The position numbers were made by a program, and so were the translations under genes. Positions 41,516 to 51,666 of a stretch of DNA of 64,000 nt are shown piece by piece; the first letter of the stretch is position 1; every line of letters begins with the position of its first letter. The stretch covers positions 372,001 to 436,000 of the forward strand of contig JAIVFI010000002.1 of NCBI GenBank assembly GCA_025558095.1, written 5' to 3'. This DNA comes from Hyaloraphidium curvatum. Lineage: Eukaryota; Monoblepharomycota; Hyaloraphidiomycetes; Hyaloraphidiales; Hyaloraphidiaceae. A model generated the notes under the pieces. It searched no databases, was not told the DNA's origin, and saw nothing but the letters and a program-made list of their open reading frames with translations.

Positions 41516-42694
41516 CTAAACAACAACTACCAAATTGCCGAGCTGGAAGCGCACGTCAATCGTCAGCGTCGTCAGCCCGGTGGTCATGGGGAAGGCGGTT
41601 CCGGAATTCTGGCCGATGAAGTCGATGATCAGAGGCTTGATCCTCAGGTACCGAAAGTGCATCAGAATGGGTATTGCGTCGATGTTTTGAACCGTCCTGG
41701 TCGAGCTATGAAGTCAGTAGTAGAGGTCTCGATCGATGATTGCTTACGCACTGCCAGAGGGCGGGTCCGTTGAAGACGTTCTGGCAGAAGACCTTGATGA
41801 CCGCCTGTGCAGGCGGAAACCCGGGCGTGCCTTGATGTCCAGGTATGAGCAGTATGGCAAGAATGTGGGGCGCCAGTCCGTTCATGATGGCATTGCCAAG
41901 CGCCCGGAACTCCCTGTTGACCATGTTGGATGTATCACCGTTGGCGATCTGGAAGTAGCGTCCGATGGATCCCGATTGCATTCCATGGTTCATTCCCATG
42001 TTGATCACATTCATTTTCTTAACTGCCGGACCGACGGGCTGCGCCATCAGGATGTTTCCATGGAGCACCCTATTCATTGCGTGCAACGGGAACCAGGGAG
42101 GCATTGGCAGCCACCAATATGCTGGATTGAAGACCGCCAGAGAAGGTATGAGGGCCCACTGCAAGGGGCCGAAGACGCCAAAGTTTTGAAGAAAGTTGTG
42201 CACAGTCCCGTGAACGGTGGGATCGTAGACCAGGGCGCCCCAACGCACCCGAATGAAGTGGTCTATGGAAAGAAAATCCCGAGGACCGGCCAATGCCAGG
42301 GGAAAAGCCATGTGCCGGCCTCAAGAAACCGGGGGTGCAGAGGATTGACGGGATTCGCGCGGGGATCCGCCCGTGCTCGAGCCGGGTGAGCCGAACCCCA
42401 GTCAACCTCATTCACACAATTCCTGCAGCTCGTTGGTGAGCTCCACTCGGGATTGCCTCCGACGTAGCCGCTGACCTTCTTTTTTTCAGACGTCGGTAGT
42501 CTGCGCCCGCTTCGCTCTCCGCCGGCATGGCATTCGGGTGCCGGGTCCGAGTCCGCCTCGCCGGCTGCATGGCCATCCACTGCACCAGCCGGGTATAGGT
42601 GGGCCGCAAGTACACGGTTCGCGAAGTGCGCAATGCTGACCTCGTCCTTGTTCCTTCGCACCTCCTCCAGGACGCTGGTGACTAGAGCCGCCAT
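41516..42694 (-). CDS. Hypothetical multi-exon protein
   Basis: Not recognised. ATG 42694 opens MAALVTSVLEEVRRNKDEVSIAHFANRVLAAHLYP. A central exon in another frame reads DFLSIDHFIRVRWGALVYDP, WALIPSLAVFNPAYWWLPMPPW and MGMNHGMQSGSIGRYFQIANGD, then HILAILLIPGHQG. A last exon reads RYLRIKPLIIDFIGQNSGTAFPMTTGLTTLTIDVRFQLG and stops at 41516. Aromatic and Met-rich hydrophobic stretches suggest a compact or membrane-associated protein. Intron limits are unresolved. It is divergent from the Fanzor gene and shares its start coordinate, so the two 5' ends abut. Confidence 0.5.
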
Positions 42695-45600
42695 TGCCTC
42701 CGACCTCGACCCCTGCCCAAGTCACCGCATCGAGGTCCGTTCCCTCGACCGTCGACGAGGATCAATCGAGCTCTAACATTGTTTGCAATAGCAGTGACAT
42801 GGGGTCGAAACGAGGGCGAACATCGGACAAGGGGTCGGACAGCGACGATCCCGGCGAAGGGTCTTCGGCACACCCACCTGCTCCCCGGAAGCGCGCCAAC
42901 CAAGCCGGCGAATCCGAGGTCGTCGATGCTGCAGCTCAGCTTCCCGTGGGCGTGGCCGTGCCGCCCAACTCCGAGTCCGACGACACGGAGCTCGCATCGT
43001 CGCTGGTGGCCGCCGTGTCGCAGAATGAGACCGAGTCGGACGACTCCCGGCCCAAGGAGGCGATTCCCCAGAAGCGGCCCCGCAAGGACGGCGACAAGGG
43101 CAAGGAGCAGGCCGAACCCGTCCCGTCGTCTCCGAAAGGCCCCGAGCCCAAGAAGGCGAAGAAGAAGGGCTACGATGCCGCCGCCGCCACTGCCCAGGCG
43201 GCCCTGGCGCCCGAACATTCTGCCCACCTCGAGCAAGCCAACGTGCCCACCGGTTGCCCCGCCCTGCTTTGCGGAAACACTGATCATTGGGATGCCGGTC
43301 ACGGCGACGGGAGCGGCTGCCAGTTGTTTCCCTGCGGGAGCCTCTACCACAACACCAAGGAACATCTGAAGCGGCCTGATCCCCGCATGCCTTTCATGTG
43401 CCCGCACTGCGACCCGCTTAACACGCTCGACCACGACGAAGGCTTCCACTCGGTCTGCGGCACGTGTGGCGAGCGTGACCATGGCGACATCGCCCACGCG
43501 CACCCTTGCGACGCCCTCGTGTGTACCGGGAGGATCTGGGCGTCGCGTTCAAAGGAGGAACTGTGGGAGATGGTCGCAAATGGCTTCCTGTCCGAGAACG
43601 TGCTGTACTCGTGGTTCCCCCTGATCTCGTACGAGGACCACGTGCTCGAGCACAAGCATACCTTCGTTTCCGTGGAGGAGCCCAACGGTTGCCGGCCTTT
43701 CCTCGTTCACTGCGGCTCGCTGGGCCACACGCGCGCGGCGCACGGCGGGGTAGAGCCTCTGTACTGTTCGCAGTGCGGATCGTTTGAGCACCGGGCCAAG
43801 GAGCACGTGCACTACATGTCTGCGTGCCACACGAGCGCCAACGGCTGCGGACAAAGGGGTCACTCGAAGGTTACCGCCGGGGCCTGCGTGCTCAACATCA
43901 ACGATCTGAAGAAGCTCACGCCCAAGGAGGCGCTGGACGAGCTCATGGGCCCGCAGTCTGCCCAGAGGACCGTTGTCATGGCCTTCCAAAAGTTACTGAG
44001 GTACGGGGACCGGACGGCGCGGGAACCCGCGAGCCCAGAGGAGGAACTAGCTGCCACGCTCTACGAGGTCATCGAGGATGCCATCGGGCGGTTCACGAAG
44101 CTCTCGTTCGAGATGTCTCTGTTCATGGACCTCTTCTTCAAGTACGTGCGCGACTTGCGGCTACTGGGAGGGAACCTTAGGTACCCTCACCTGGACATGA
44201 GCCTCGGCCTGAACGCCTTCTTCGCCGTGGCGGCGCCACTCCACGGCGACGAAGACCACGCCGATACTCTGGTGCCGCTTTTGAACACGTTCCGCGACAC
44301 GGAATGGCTGGGCTGCGTCAAACGAGCTGCTCTTCACGGCTACAAGCGGACGTCACGCGTTGGCCTCGACCAGATCATGCGGACCGCGTCACAAGGCTAC
44401 GTGACGGCTGCCATGAACTCGGTGAAGGAAAACCTGCACGATCGGGTGCGCGCGTGGACGATCTGCAGGCTGCGCATCCCGCTGCACAAGCACGGTCGGT
44501 TTGGCCCCCAGCAACCAAGCCAGGGCCGTACGCTCACGAAGGGCGAGACCACGGCCATCGCGACCCACTTTGTCAACAGCCTGAAGTTCTGGGATCCGAG
44601 GGAGCACCCCGCCAACACGAACCGGCCCTTCACGCTGCCAAACAACGAGCTCTACGACAAGGTCATGACCGACCCGCTGCTCCTGGAGATCGCGACGTCT
44701 ACACCGAGCTGCGCGACGACCTGCTCAAGGGTCTCTACCTCAACCCGTACTGGGTCGCGTACCACTGGCAGAGGTTCTTCGACGTCCTGTTCCGCATCCA
44801 GCGGGAGCACGAGGAGCTGCGCAAGAAGCTGGTGCAGTGGACGGAGAACTTGAGCAAGAGCGAGAGGAAGTTCGCTCTCCGCAACTTTCCCTACAACCAC
44901 AAGCTCGTGAAGCCCTTCAACGTCCTCCCGCGCTTCTCGACCGAAGCCAAGCACATCCTCATCGACCGCATCGCTCTTCACCAGCTCATCCAGGTGGCGC
45001 AGCGGCGGCTCGGCCAGGAGCCCACCTCGATGGCCGACTACCTCGCCGCGGAAGCCGAGGATCCGGAGCACTGGTGGCGTATGTTCTTCCGGCCGGAGAA
45101 GGTCAACACCGGCGGCGCCGAGAATCCATCGAGGCACTTCGACTACTCCTTCTCCACCAACGCCGTGCAGGCCTCGATCACGGTTCTCGTGCGGAAGCCG
45201 TCGGAGGAGCAGCCCGGCACGTCGTTCTCCGACATCAAGATCCCCGGCATGTCCGTTGCCGGGCTCGACCCCGGCAGAAAAGACATCCTCACGGTTTCGA
45301 CGGGGCTCTCGACGCCGGGGGACGACAAGCACCACGGCCACAGCAAAGCCGTCAGCGTCTCCGCGGGCGAGTACTACCACCTCGCCCGGTACAAGAACAA
45401 CACGTGGAAAGCAAACCAGCGCAAGAAGCGGCACCCGTCCATCCTTGAGATCGAGCGCGACACGCCCGTGGCCAAGGCCTCCACGGTCGCGGACACCAAG
45501 CTGTACATCCACCACTGTCTCGAGCACCTCTCCACGATCGTCGGCTTCTACGGGACAAAGGTCCACCGGCGGTCTCGGTTCGACCGGTACATCGGCAAGC

Positions 45601-46111
45601 ACACCGCGCAGGAAGCCGTTGCCGAGAAGGTCATCAAGGGCTGCGGCGTCGAAGCGGAGCGCCTTATACTTGCGTTCGGCAAGGCCAGGTTCCGTCACAA
45701 CATGCGCGGCGGCGTAACGACTCCAGGGTCGGCACTGGCGTGGCTGAAGCGCATCCTGCGCCGCCGCGGCGTCACGGTCACCGAGGACGTGGAGGAAGAC
45801 ATGACGTCGCAGATCTGCGCGGCGTGCTGGGAAAAGGTCGGCAAACAACACCCGAAGAACGGGCACTACCAGATCAAGGATTGCAGAAATCCGGATTGTT
45901 TGATCAAGTGCTGGAATCGGTTCGTTGCCTTGGGTTCTCGTCACGCAGCTCCTGACACTTCGGCCGCAGGGACGTCATGGCTGCCACCAACATCCGCACC
46001 ATTGCCTTGTCGGAGATCCTCCACGGAGGCAGGCCTCCCGTGTTCTACTCGACGCGGAGGGCCAACTTCGAGGGACGCGATCCGGCGGGCGCGGGTGTCA
46101 TCGTCAACTAG
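42694..46111 (+). CDS. Fanzor nuclease with N-terminal zinc-knuckle array
   Basis: Separate Fanzor of about 1,120 residues. The N-terminus is Ser/Lys-rich with basic nuclear-signal-like runs. Residues about 180-400 carry five or six CGxxxHxxxxH-type repeats (LLCGNTDHWDAGH, FPCGSLYHNTKEH, VCGTCGERDHGDIAHAH, HCGSLGHTRAAH, CGSFEHRAKEH). RuvC-I is VAGLDPGRKDI; AFGKARF marks the RuvC-II strand; the Glu in EEDMTSQIC is placed as in rearranged Fanzor sites; the zinc ribbon is CAAC and CRNPDC. A 50 bp intron (45920-45969) splits RuvC-III: CWNR joins DVMAATNI. A one-base deletion in a G run at about 44688 shifts frame 1 to frame 3 (LLLE to DRDVYTELRDD), which is either a real lesion or an assembly error. 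Confidence 0.85.
44686..44690 (+). other. Single-base frameshift in the Fanzor coding sequence
   Basis: Upstream reads ...DPLLLE in frame 1; downstream reads DRDVYTELRDDLLKGLYLN in frame 3. Only one base separates the readings, so an intron is excluded. One missing G in ctggagatcgc would explain it. Confidence 0.75.
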
Positions 46112-46966
46112 GGTCTTTTGGCCCTCCAACGACTCTGCGTGTGTGACGATCCCGCTCAACGGTCAACTCTTGCGATCTTGAGTTCGCTCTCGAAAGCAAG
46201 GGTCGTGGCCGATCCGATCCCGACTGAGCTATGCAATGATGTTTTGATCGGGCGGGGCATCTATCCGCGAGCTCGGTCCGGGCGATCAGTGATCCTGAGA
46301 AGACCCCGGCGGGTGGGAGCAGGAACCAAAACAATGGAGGTAGGGTTCATTGCTCCGGAGTCGGCGTAACCAATCGCCGTAGTACGAGCAGGATGCCGGG
46401 AGGTATTGTGGTTGGCTTAGTTGTGGGTCAGAGGCTCCCGTTCATTCTGTAAACGGTACTATGTTGATCGGCTCCACTGCAAAAACGGGGGGGACCAAAT
46501 GCCCCGATTTCGGCGCGATTCGTCTAATCCCAGCGGCATTTTTGGGCTGCGGCCGGACAGGTGCGTCCACGTGAACGCGGGAAAGGGCCTGCGGGAAGGG
46601 AGACGCCCTTGCGGCCGGGACGTTTGAGCCGGCCGCTTGGGACGCCCGCTGGGCCGCCGCTTGAGCTGGGGATGACTTCTTTTAGATGACGAATCTGAAA
46701 GCTGGGCCACGAGCCTAGCATACGATGTCACGTACGAGGCATTTGTCTGAAGCTCGAAGACGCTCCGCCTCCTCGCGAAGCTGTTTGTTGGGACCGTTCT
46801 AACGCTACGCCTTCTCCAGCAGCTCGTTTACCCGTCATCTCGATTGTTCCTTGATTTGTGGCAACAGGGGGCTCGGGCGCCGCGCTGAATCGGTCATGGC
46901 AGCCATTCAGGGGGAATAGAAGTCTCTTCGGTAGCCTGCCAAGCAAGTCCCCATCCAGGCCGTACA
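46112..46966. other. Non-coding region downstream of the Fanzor gene
   Basis: 855 bp without a convincing gene. Short opposing ORFs (up to 90 codons) look random. In known Fanzor and TnpB loci the guide RNA overlaps or follows the 3' end of the nuclease gene and ends near the transposon terminus, so this is the most likely place for one. I could not identify a terminal repeat or a conserved structure. Confidence 0.4.
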
Positions 46967-47817
46967 TCACGCCGAAGCCATGTTAACTCCTTGCTTCTTC
47001 TTTGGATTGGCAATCGTCCTCGGCTTCTGTCCGAGCGCCTCCGCGACCCCGACGCTCCTCAGGGTGGTGCCCCGGCAGACGCCGCAGTACTCGATGGGCA
47101 TTGTCCGCGCGGCTTTGATCGCCGCGGCCCGTGCGGCTTCCTCGGCGCCGTCGCCGGGTTCCGACGGTTTCCCGTACTTTGCCGCAATCTCCGACTCCCA
47201 CAGAACGATGCGCTCGTGCGCGCCAGAAAGCCCGGTCCCCTCGCACCATTCGCAGCTTTCGTAGTCGGCTGAATCATTAATCAATGAGCATTCGACGAGG
47301 CAAGACATACCGGCTGTCGAAGAAGTCGGAGGCGAGTGTGGCCACCGCCTCGAACATCGGGCGGTCGAGATCGGGGCCGAGCACGGCGACGGCCTGCTCG
47401 TACCCGAGCCATTTGCGCATTTCGGCCCTGTCCACCGTGGCGAGGTCAACTTCATCGACCTTGGACGCGTTGTCGACGAAGCTGACAGGGGAGGCGGCGA
47501 ATGGCGGTCAGGGCGCCGACGCGTCGATACCTGTACTTGAAACCCACAAGGCGCCCTCGTGGAAGCTGAAATAATAAATGTTCCGGGGCCCGTACTGCAA
47601 GACCTTGGTCTTCCTGACGTTGAAGTAGTCTGACGGACGGAGTGGCTTAGGAACACGGCAGCGACGAGCGCGGGAGGGGTGACGGCTTACACCACTCGCA
47701 GATATGGCGCGGCATGAACAGCACGAGCCACTTGCTATTTTTGAAAGTGACCTTTCCGAAGCGGTTCCTCGGCGGTACCAGGGGAACCGGCGCCGCCGGA
47801 GCCGCCGCGGTGGCCAT
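46967..47817 (-). CDS. Hypothetical multi-exon protein with CxxC zinc motifs
   Basis: Not recognised. ATG 47817 starts MATAAAPAAPVPLVPPRNRFGKVTF, followed by KNSKWLVLFMPRHICEW. After short introns come DYFNVRKTKVLQYGPRNIYYFSFHEGALW, then FVDNASKVDEVDLATVDRAEMRKWLGYEQAVAVLG, then a C-terminal exon with YESCEWCEGTG and EYCGVCRGTTLRSVGVAEALGQKPR. The paired CxxC(x)GTG/CxxCRGT motifs suggest a zinc-binding fold of the DnaJ Cys-rich kind. Four exons can be read but the limits are approximate. Confidence 0.55.
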
Positions 47818-47906
47818 TGTATGCGTTGTGGGACCGTGGGACCGAGGGACGGCTGTTGACCAAGTGTTGTCGTCATTGAGGTATTGACGATCACATCCTG
47901 ACATAG

Positions 47907-50342
47907 TCAGATCTTTGCAACCGCTCTCTCCGGCCTCGAGTCGGCCGCCTTGATCGCCCGCACCTCCTTCCTCGCCCTCGCTTCCCAGGCCAGCACGCGT
48001 TTGCGCTCCACCCCAATGGCCTCCCAGCCCCACCATCCCGACCCCATCCAGCGCCGGCGCAGGTGGCGCTGCACCTCCTCTAAGGGGGTGTCGGGCTCCT
48101 CCGGGACCAAGCGCCGCAGATTTCTCAGCGGGCCAGCATCGCCGTCCGTGGCCAGGTCCCAGCAGAGCGCCAACACGGGCGAGAGGTCCCGGGCGTCGGG
48201 CTTGGCGAGGTAGTACGGCTGCCGGAAGGCGTGCATGTCGGCGATGGTCCGGAACGCGGCCTCGTGGTCGCCCGTGCGCGCGGCGCCGTTGGCGAGGCCG
48301 ACAAAGAAGCGGGACCACTCCTTCCGGCCTCGGCCCTCGTCGGCGCGGCGCTTTTCGCGCTCGCCGGGGCTCAGCGAGAGCCGCTCCAGCGCGGCCTCCT
48401 TCCGTGCGTCCCAGTCGAACAGGTGCTCGCGGAAAAAGGCGTCCCCGTGCCTCGCCATGAGCCGCGCATCGTTGGTGACGGCCGTCGCGACGTAGAACCT
48501 CGAGAGCCCGCCCCACTCCTGCCCCTGGAGCAGCGGTTCCAGCACCTCCATGGTCTCGACCAGTTTCAGGCGCAGGAGCGGGTGGCGCCCGTGTAGCTCC
48601 AGGTAGCGGTGCACGGCGGCCGCGCCAACGAGGCGACCGCCCTTGGAGCCGTCTGTGTGTCGGTCTCTGCGTACCATCCAGTTAAACAGGGCCCTGCACT
48701 CTGCTACGGCATCGTCGACGCTCGCGATGCCGTGCAGCAAGTTCGGGAAAGGAGGAAGGGCGCCCTCGGCGCGCTCCTCCGGAAAAGTCAGTAGGACGGC
48801 GGCCGGAGGCACCGTTGGCGGCGGGTCGTAGGCCGGGGGCAGATCGGCCGGTTCCGCGGGCTTCCAGCCCGCCGCGGCAAAGAGGTCGCCCGCGACGTCG
48901 CCGAGCGGGACGGCCACGCCGTCAAAGGGCACCGGGCCCCCCAAGTCCGACCCGTCCTCGGCGCCCACGCCCGACTTGCGCGCGAGCCGCCGCCGCTCGA
49001 GCCACTCCGCAAACGGCAGCACTCGCCTGGAAGCGGCGGGATCGCGGGCGTGGTCCCGGATCCTGCGGCCGCGTGTTGCGCGCTCGACCTCGCCCTCGAG
49101 GTGCACGAACCAGTCCCCCACCGCGTACGCGTACGCCATGAGCATGTTTGCCGCGAAGCGGTCGTCGGGCGCGATCTCTGGGTGCGCCATCGCGGCGTTC
49201 CAGACGTCGCGGGCGCCCAGCAGGTCGCCCGCGCGCGCGCAGGCCACGAGCAGGCCGTCGTAGGTGGCCAGGCTCGGCACGAGGCCGCGTGCCAGCATCT
49301 GCGCGAGCAGCCTGAAGGCTTCGGCATGGAAGTCGGGGCGGCGCATGCACGCGGCGATTGCGGCGGTGTACGTGAATGCGGTGGGCTCGATGCCCCTGTC
49401 GCCGACCATCTCGGCGTGCAGGTCGAGAGCGCGTTCGGCGCTGCCGTCCTTTGCGGCGCACGACATCATTGTGGCGTACAGGTCCCTGTCTGGCAGGATG
49501 TTGAGGGCGTTGCGTGCGTGGTCGAACGTGCGCCACGCGCGGGCCAGGTCGCCCGCGTCGACGCAGCCGGCGATGAGGGTCGTGAAGATGTGCAGGTTGG
49601 GAGCGATGCCGCGCGCCTTGAGGTCCTCGTACAGGCGGTATGCGGCATGCAGCTTGCCGGCGTCGACGCAGCCCTTGATGAGCGTGCCGAAGGTGTGCTC
49701 GTTTGGGGCGACGCCCGCGGCGAGCATGGCGCGGAAGGCGGCGGCGGCGGCGGGCAGGTCGCGCGCGCGCACGTGTGCCAGCAGCACGCCGTTGTGCGAG
49801 CGCACGTCCGGAGCGAAGCCGAGGTCGGGCAGCAGCTCGAAGGCGTCGAGCGCGGCGGCGGTGCGGCCGGCGAGCGCGCAGCCGTGGATGATGCGGTTGA
49901 CCTCGAGCAGCAGCGCGGGCGCGCCCCCGCCCTCGGCCCCGCCCTCGCCCCCGGGTGCCTGCTCGCCCGCTAGCCCGGGTGCCTGCGTGGGTGCCCCGTC
50001 TGCCCCGTCGGCGATGACCGGCTCGAGGGCGGCGAATGCGGCGCGCAGCGACAGCAGCCGCGGGTGCGGGGGCGGGTGGCGGGGCGCGGGCGCGGGCGCG
50101 GCCACGGCGTGCAGGATGCCGTCGGCGAGCAGCGACACGCGGGCGGCGGGCGGCCCTCCCGCGGGCGGCGCCGCCTCGAGCGCGTCGGCGCGCGCGCGCA
50201 GCCCGCGCAGCGTCGCAGCCGCAGCCGCCTCGCGCCGCCGCCGGAACGCGTTCGCCGCGCGCTGCCGCTGCTTGGCCGCGCTGTGCTTGGGCCGCGCCCA
50301 GCCGGGGACGGGCACCGGCGGCCGGCGGAGGTGTCGAAGCAT
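47907..50342 (-). CDS. Large PPR protein, probably organellar
   Basis: ATG 50342 (MLRHLRRPPVPVPGWARPKH) gives 811 residues with a basic Ala/Arg-rich leader. At least six PPR motifs follow, for example VRSHNGVLLAHVRARDLPAA, PNEHTFGTLIKGCVDAGKLH, PNLHIFTTLIAGCVDAGDLA, DRDLYATMMSCAAKDGSAER, PTAFTYTAAIAACMRRPDFH and SLATYDGLLVACARAGDLLG. The C-terminal 400 residues have no recognisable domain but contain long helical segments. The ORF is open further upstream to 50504, overlapping MMAA, so the nearer ATG is preferred; the MMAA stop lies 26 bp upstream. RNA-binding role in an organelle is a family inference. Confidence 0.85.
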   Translation of the reverse strand: MLRHLRRPPVPVPGWARPKHSAAKQRQRAANAFRRRREAAAAATLRGLRARADALEAAPPAGGPPAARVSLLADGILHAVAAPAPAPRHPPPHPRLLSLRAAFAALEPVIADGADGAPTQAPGLAGEQAPGGEGGAEGGGAPALLLEVNRIIHGCALAGRTAAALDAFELLPDLGFAPDVRSHNGVLLAHVRARDLPAAAAAFRAMLAAGVAPNEHTFGTLIKGCVDAGKLHAAYRLYEDLKARGIAPNLHIFTTLIAGCVDAGDLARAWRTFDHARNALNILPDRDLYATMMSCAAKDGSAERALDLHAEMVGDRGIEPTAFTYTAAIAACMRRPDFHAEAFRLLAQMLARGLVPSLATYDGLLVACARAGDLLGARDVWNAAMAHPEIAPDDRFAANMLMAYAYAVGDWFVHLEGEVERATRGRRIRDHARDPAASRRVLPFAEWLERRRLARKSGVGAEDGSDLGGPVPFDGVAVPLGDVAGDLFAAAGWKPAEPADLPPAYDPPPTVPPAAVLLTFPEERAEGALPPFPNLLHGIASVDDAVAECRALFNWMVRRDRHTDGSKGGRLVGAAAVHRYLELHGRHPLLRLKLVETMEVLEPLLQGQEWGGLSRFYVATAVTNDARLMARHGDAFFREHLFDWDARKEAALERLSLSPGEREKRRADEGRGRKEWSRFFVGLANGAARTGDHEAAFRTIADMHAFRQPYYLAKPDARDLSPVLALCWDLATDGDAGPLRNLRRLVPEEPDTPLEEVQRHLRRRWMGSGWWGWEAIGVERKRVLAWEARARKEVRAIKAADSRPERAVAKI

Positions 50343-50367
50343 TCCTGCGTCTATTTGTTTAGGCTGC

Positions 50368-51554
50368 TCACAGCTGCACCCCTTGTGCCCGACTCTCAAA
50401 GAACCGTGCGAGCACCTCGTCCGACGCGCGCCCCGACGTGATCTCGCCCTCAAACACCTCGCGCTCCAGCCGGTCCATCGTCGTCCGCACAGCCTCGGAC
50501 GCACGCAGCTGGTCGATCAGCGCGTCAGAGATCTGCCGCCACATGGCCTGCCGGACCGATCGGTGAGCGTCCGCGCCTCCGACGCAAGACAGCACGCCCC
50601 GCCCGAGATCCCACCTTGACGTTCTGGCGCCCGCGCTTCTCGTCCCACTCGCCCTTCTCGACCATCACGCGCTGGTACTCGCACATCGCGTCCCACACCT
50701 CGGGTATGCCCTTGCCCGTGAGCGCGGAGACCCGCATCGCCCGCGGCCGCCAGTGCGGCGACACGGGCGGCAGGTACATGAGCGCGGAGCGGTAGTCGGT
50801 CTGCCCGCCGGGAGGAGTGTCACACGAATTGCCCACGTCCGGCGGTGTACGGCGGGGAGCCGCCCACCTGGGTGCGCGTCGCCTGCGCCTCGAGCTCGCC
50901 GTCGGCCTTGTTGACCACGAGCAGGTCCGCCAGCTCCATGACGCCGCGCTTGATGCCCTGCAGCTCGTCGCCGCCGGCAGGCGGCACCATCAGCACGTAC
51001 ATGTCCACCATGTCGGCCAGGATGACCTCGGACTGGCCCACGCCGACCGACTCGACAAACACCGTGTCGTAGCCTGCGGCCTCGCACAGCAGGATGGCCT
51101 CCTGCGTGTTGCGCGCCACGCCGCCCAGCGCGCCGCGCGACGGCGACGGCCGCACATAGGCGGCGTCCGCGGCGGCCAGCCGCTCCATGCGCGTCTTGTC
51201 GCCGAGGATCGAGCCGCCGGTGCGCTGCGACGACGGGTCGATCGCCAGCACGGCCAGCCGCCGGTGCGCGCCCAGCAGGTGCACGCCGAACGCCTCGATG
51301 AACGTCGACTTGCCGACGCCCGGCGGGCCGGTGAAGCCGATGCGGAACGACCGCCGCGCGCGGCCGTACCGCGCCCGCCGCGCGTGGCGCAGCGCCGCCG
51401 CGAGCAGCTCCTGCGCCGCGAGGCGGTGGTCCGCGCGGCTCGACTCGACCAGCGTGATGGCCTTGGCCAGCGCGCGCCGCGACCCGCCGACGAGATCGGC
51501 AAACAGCGCTCGCGCCTCGGCCGCCGCAGCCTCGGCTGCTAGCCCGGCGATCAT
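50368..51554 (-). CDS. Methylmalonyl-CoA mutase-associated GTPase (MMAA/MeaB/ArgK type)
   Basis: G-protein chaperone that gates cobalamin delivery to and protects methylmalonyl-CoA mutase. Introns 50801-50867 and 50548-50614 give 350 residues. Motifs: [21 protein letters not shown] (P-loop), [68 protein letters not shown] and VVNKADG (G4). The spliced C-terminus has [24 protein letters not shown] and the dimerisation segment [14 protein letters not shown]. The N-terminus lacks an evident mitochondrial leader. Its client enzyme is encoded at 17.2-19.7 kb. Confidence 0.94.
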
Positions 51555-51666
51555 TGTTGGGCGGGATACCCGGGGTATGCTTATTGACTTGTTTACTACC
51601 TCCCTTCCTTCTTGCAGCTACTATATTGTCTCATACTCAATACGCTGGGGCCGGGGCTAGCACGTT

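Noticed and set aside
44680-44700. Programmed ribosomal frameshift in the solo Fanzor
   Set aside because: No slippery heptamer or downstream structure stands out; a single missing G is simpler.
49264-50619. 451-codon plus-strand ORF rich in Ala, Ser and Arg
   Set aside because: Antisense to the PPR gene with clear repeats; low-complexity output typical of a shadow frame.
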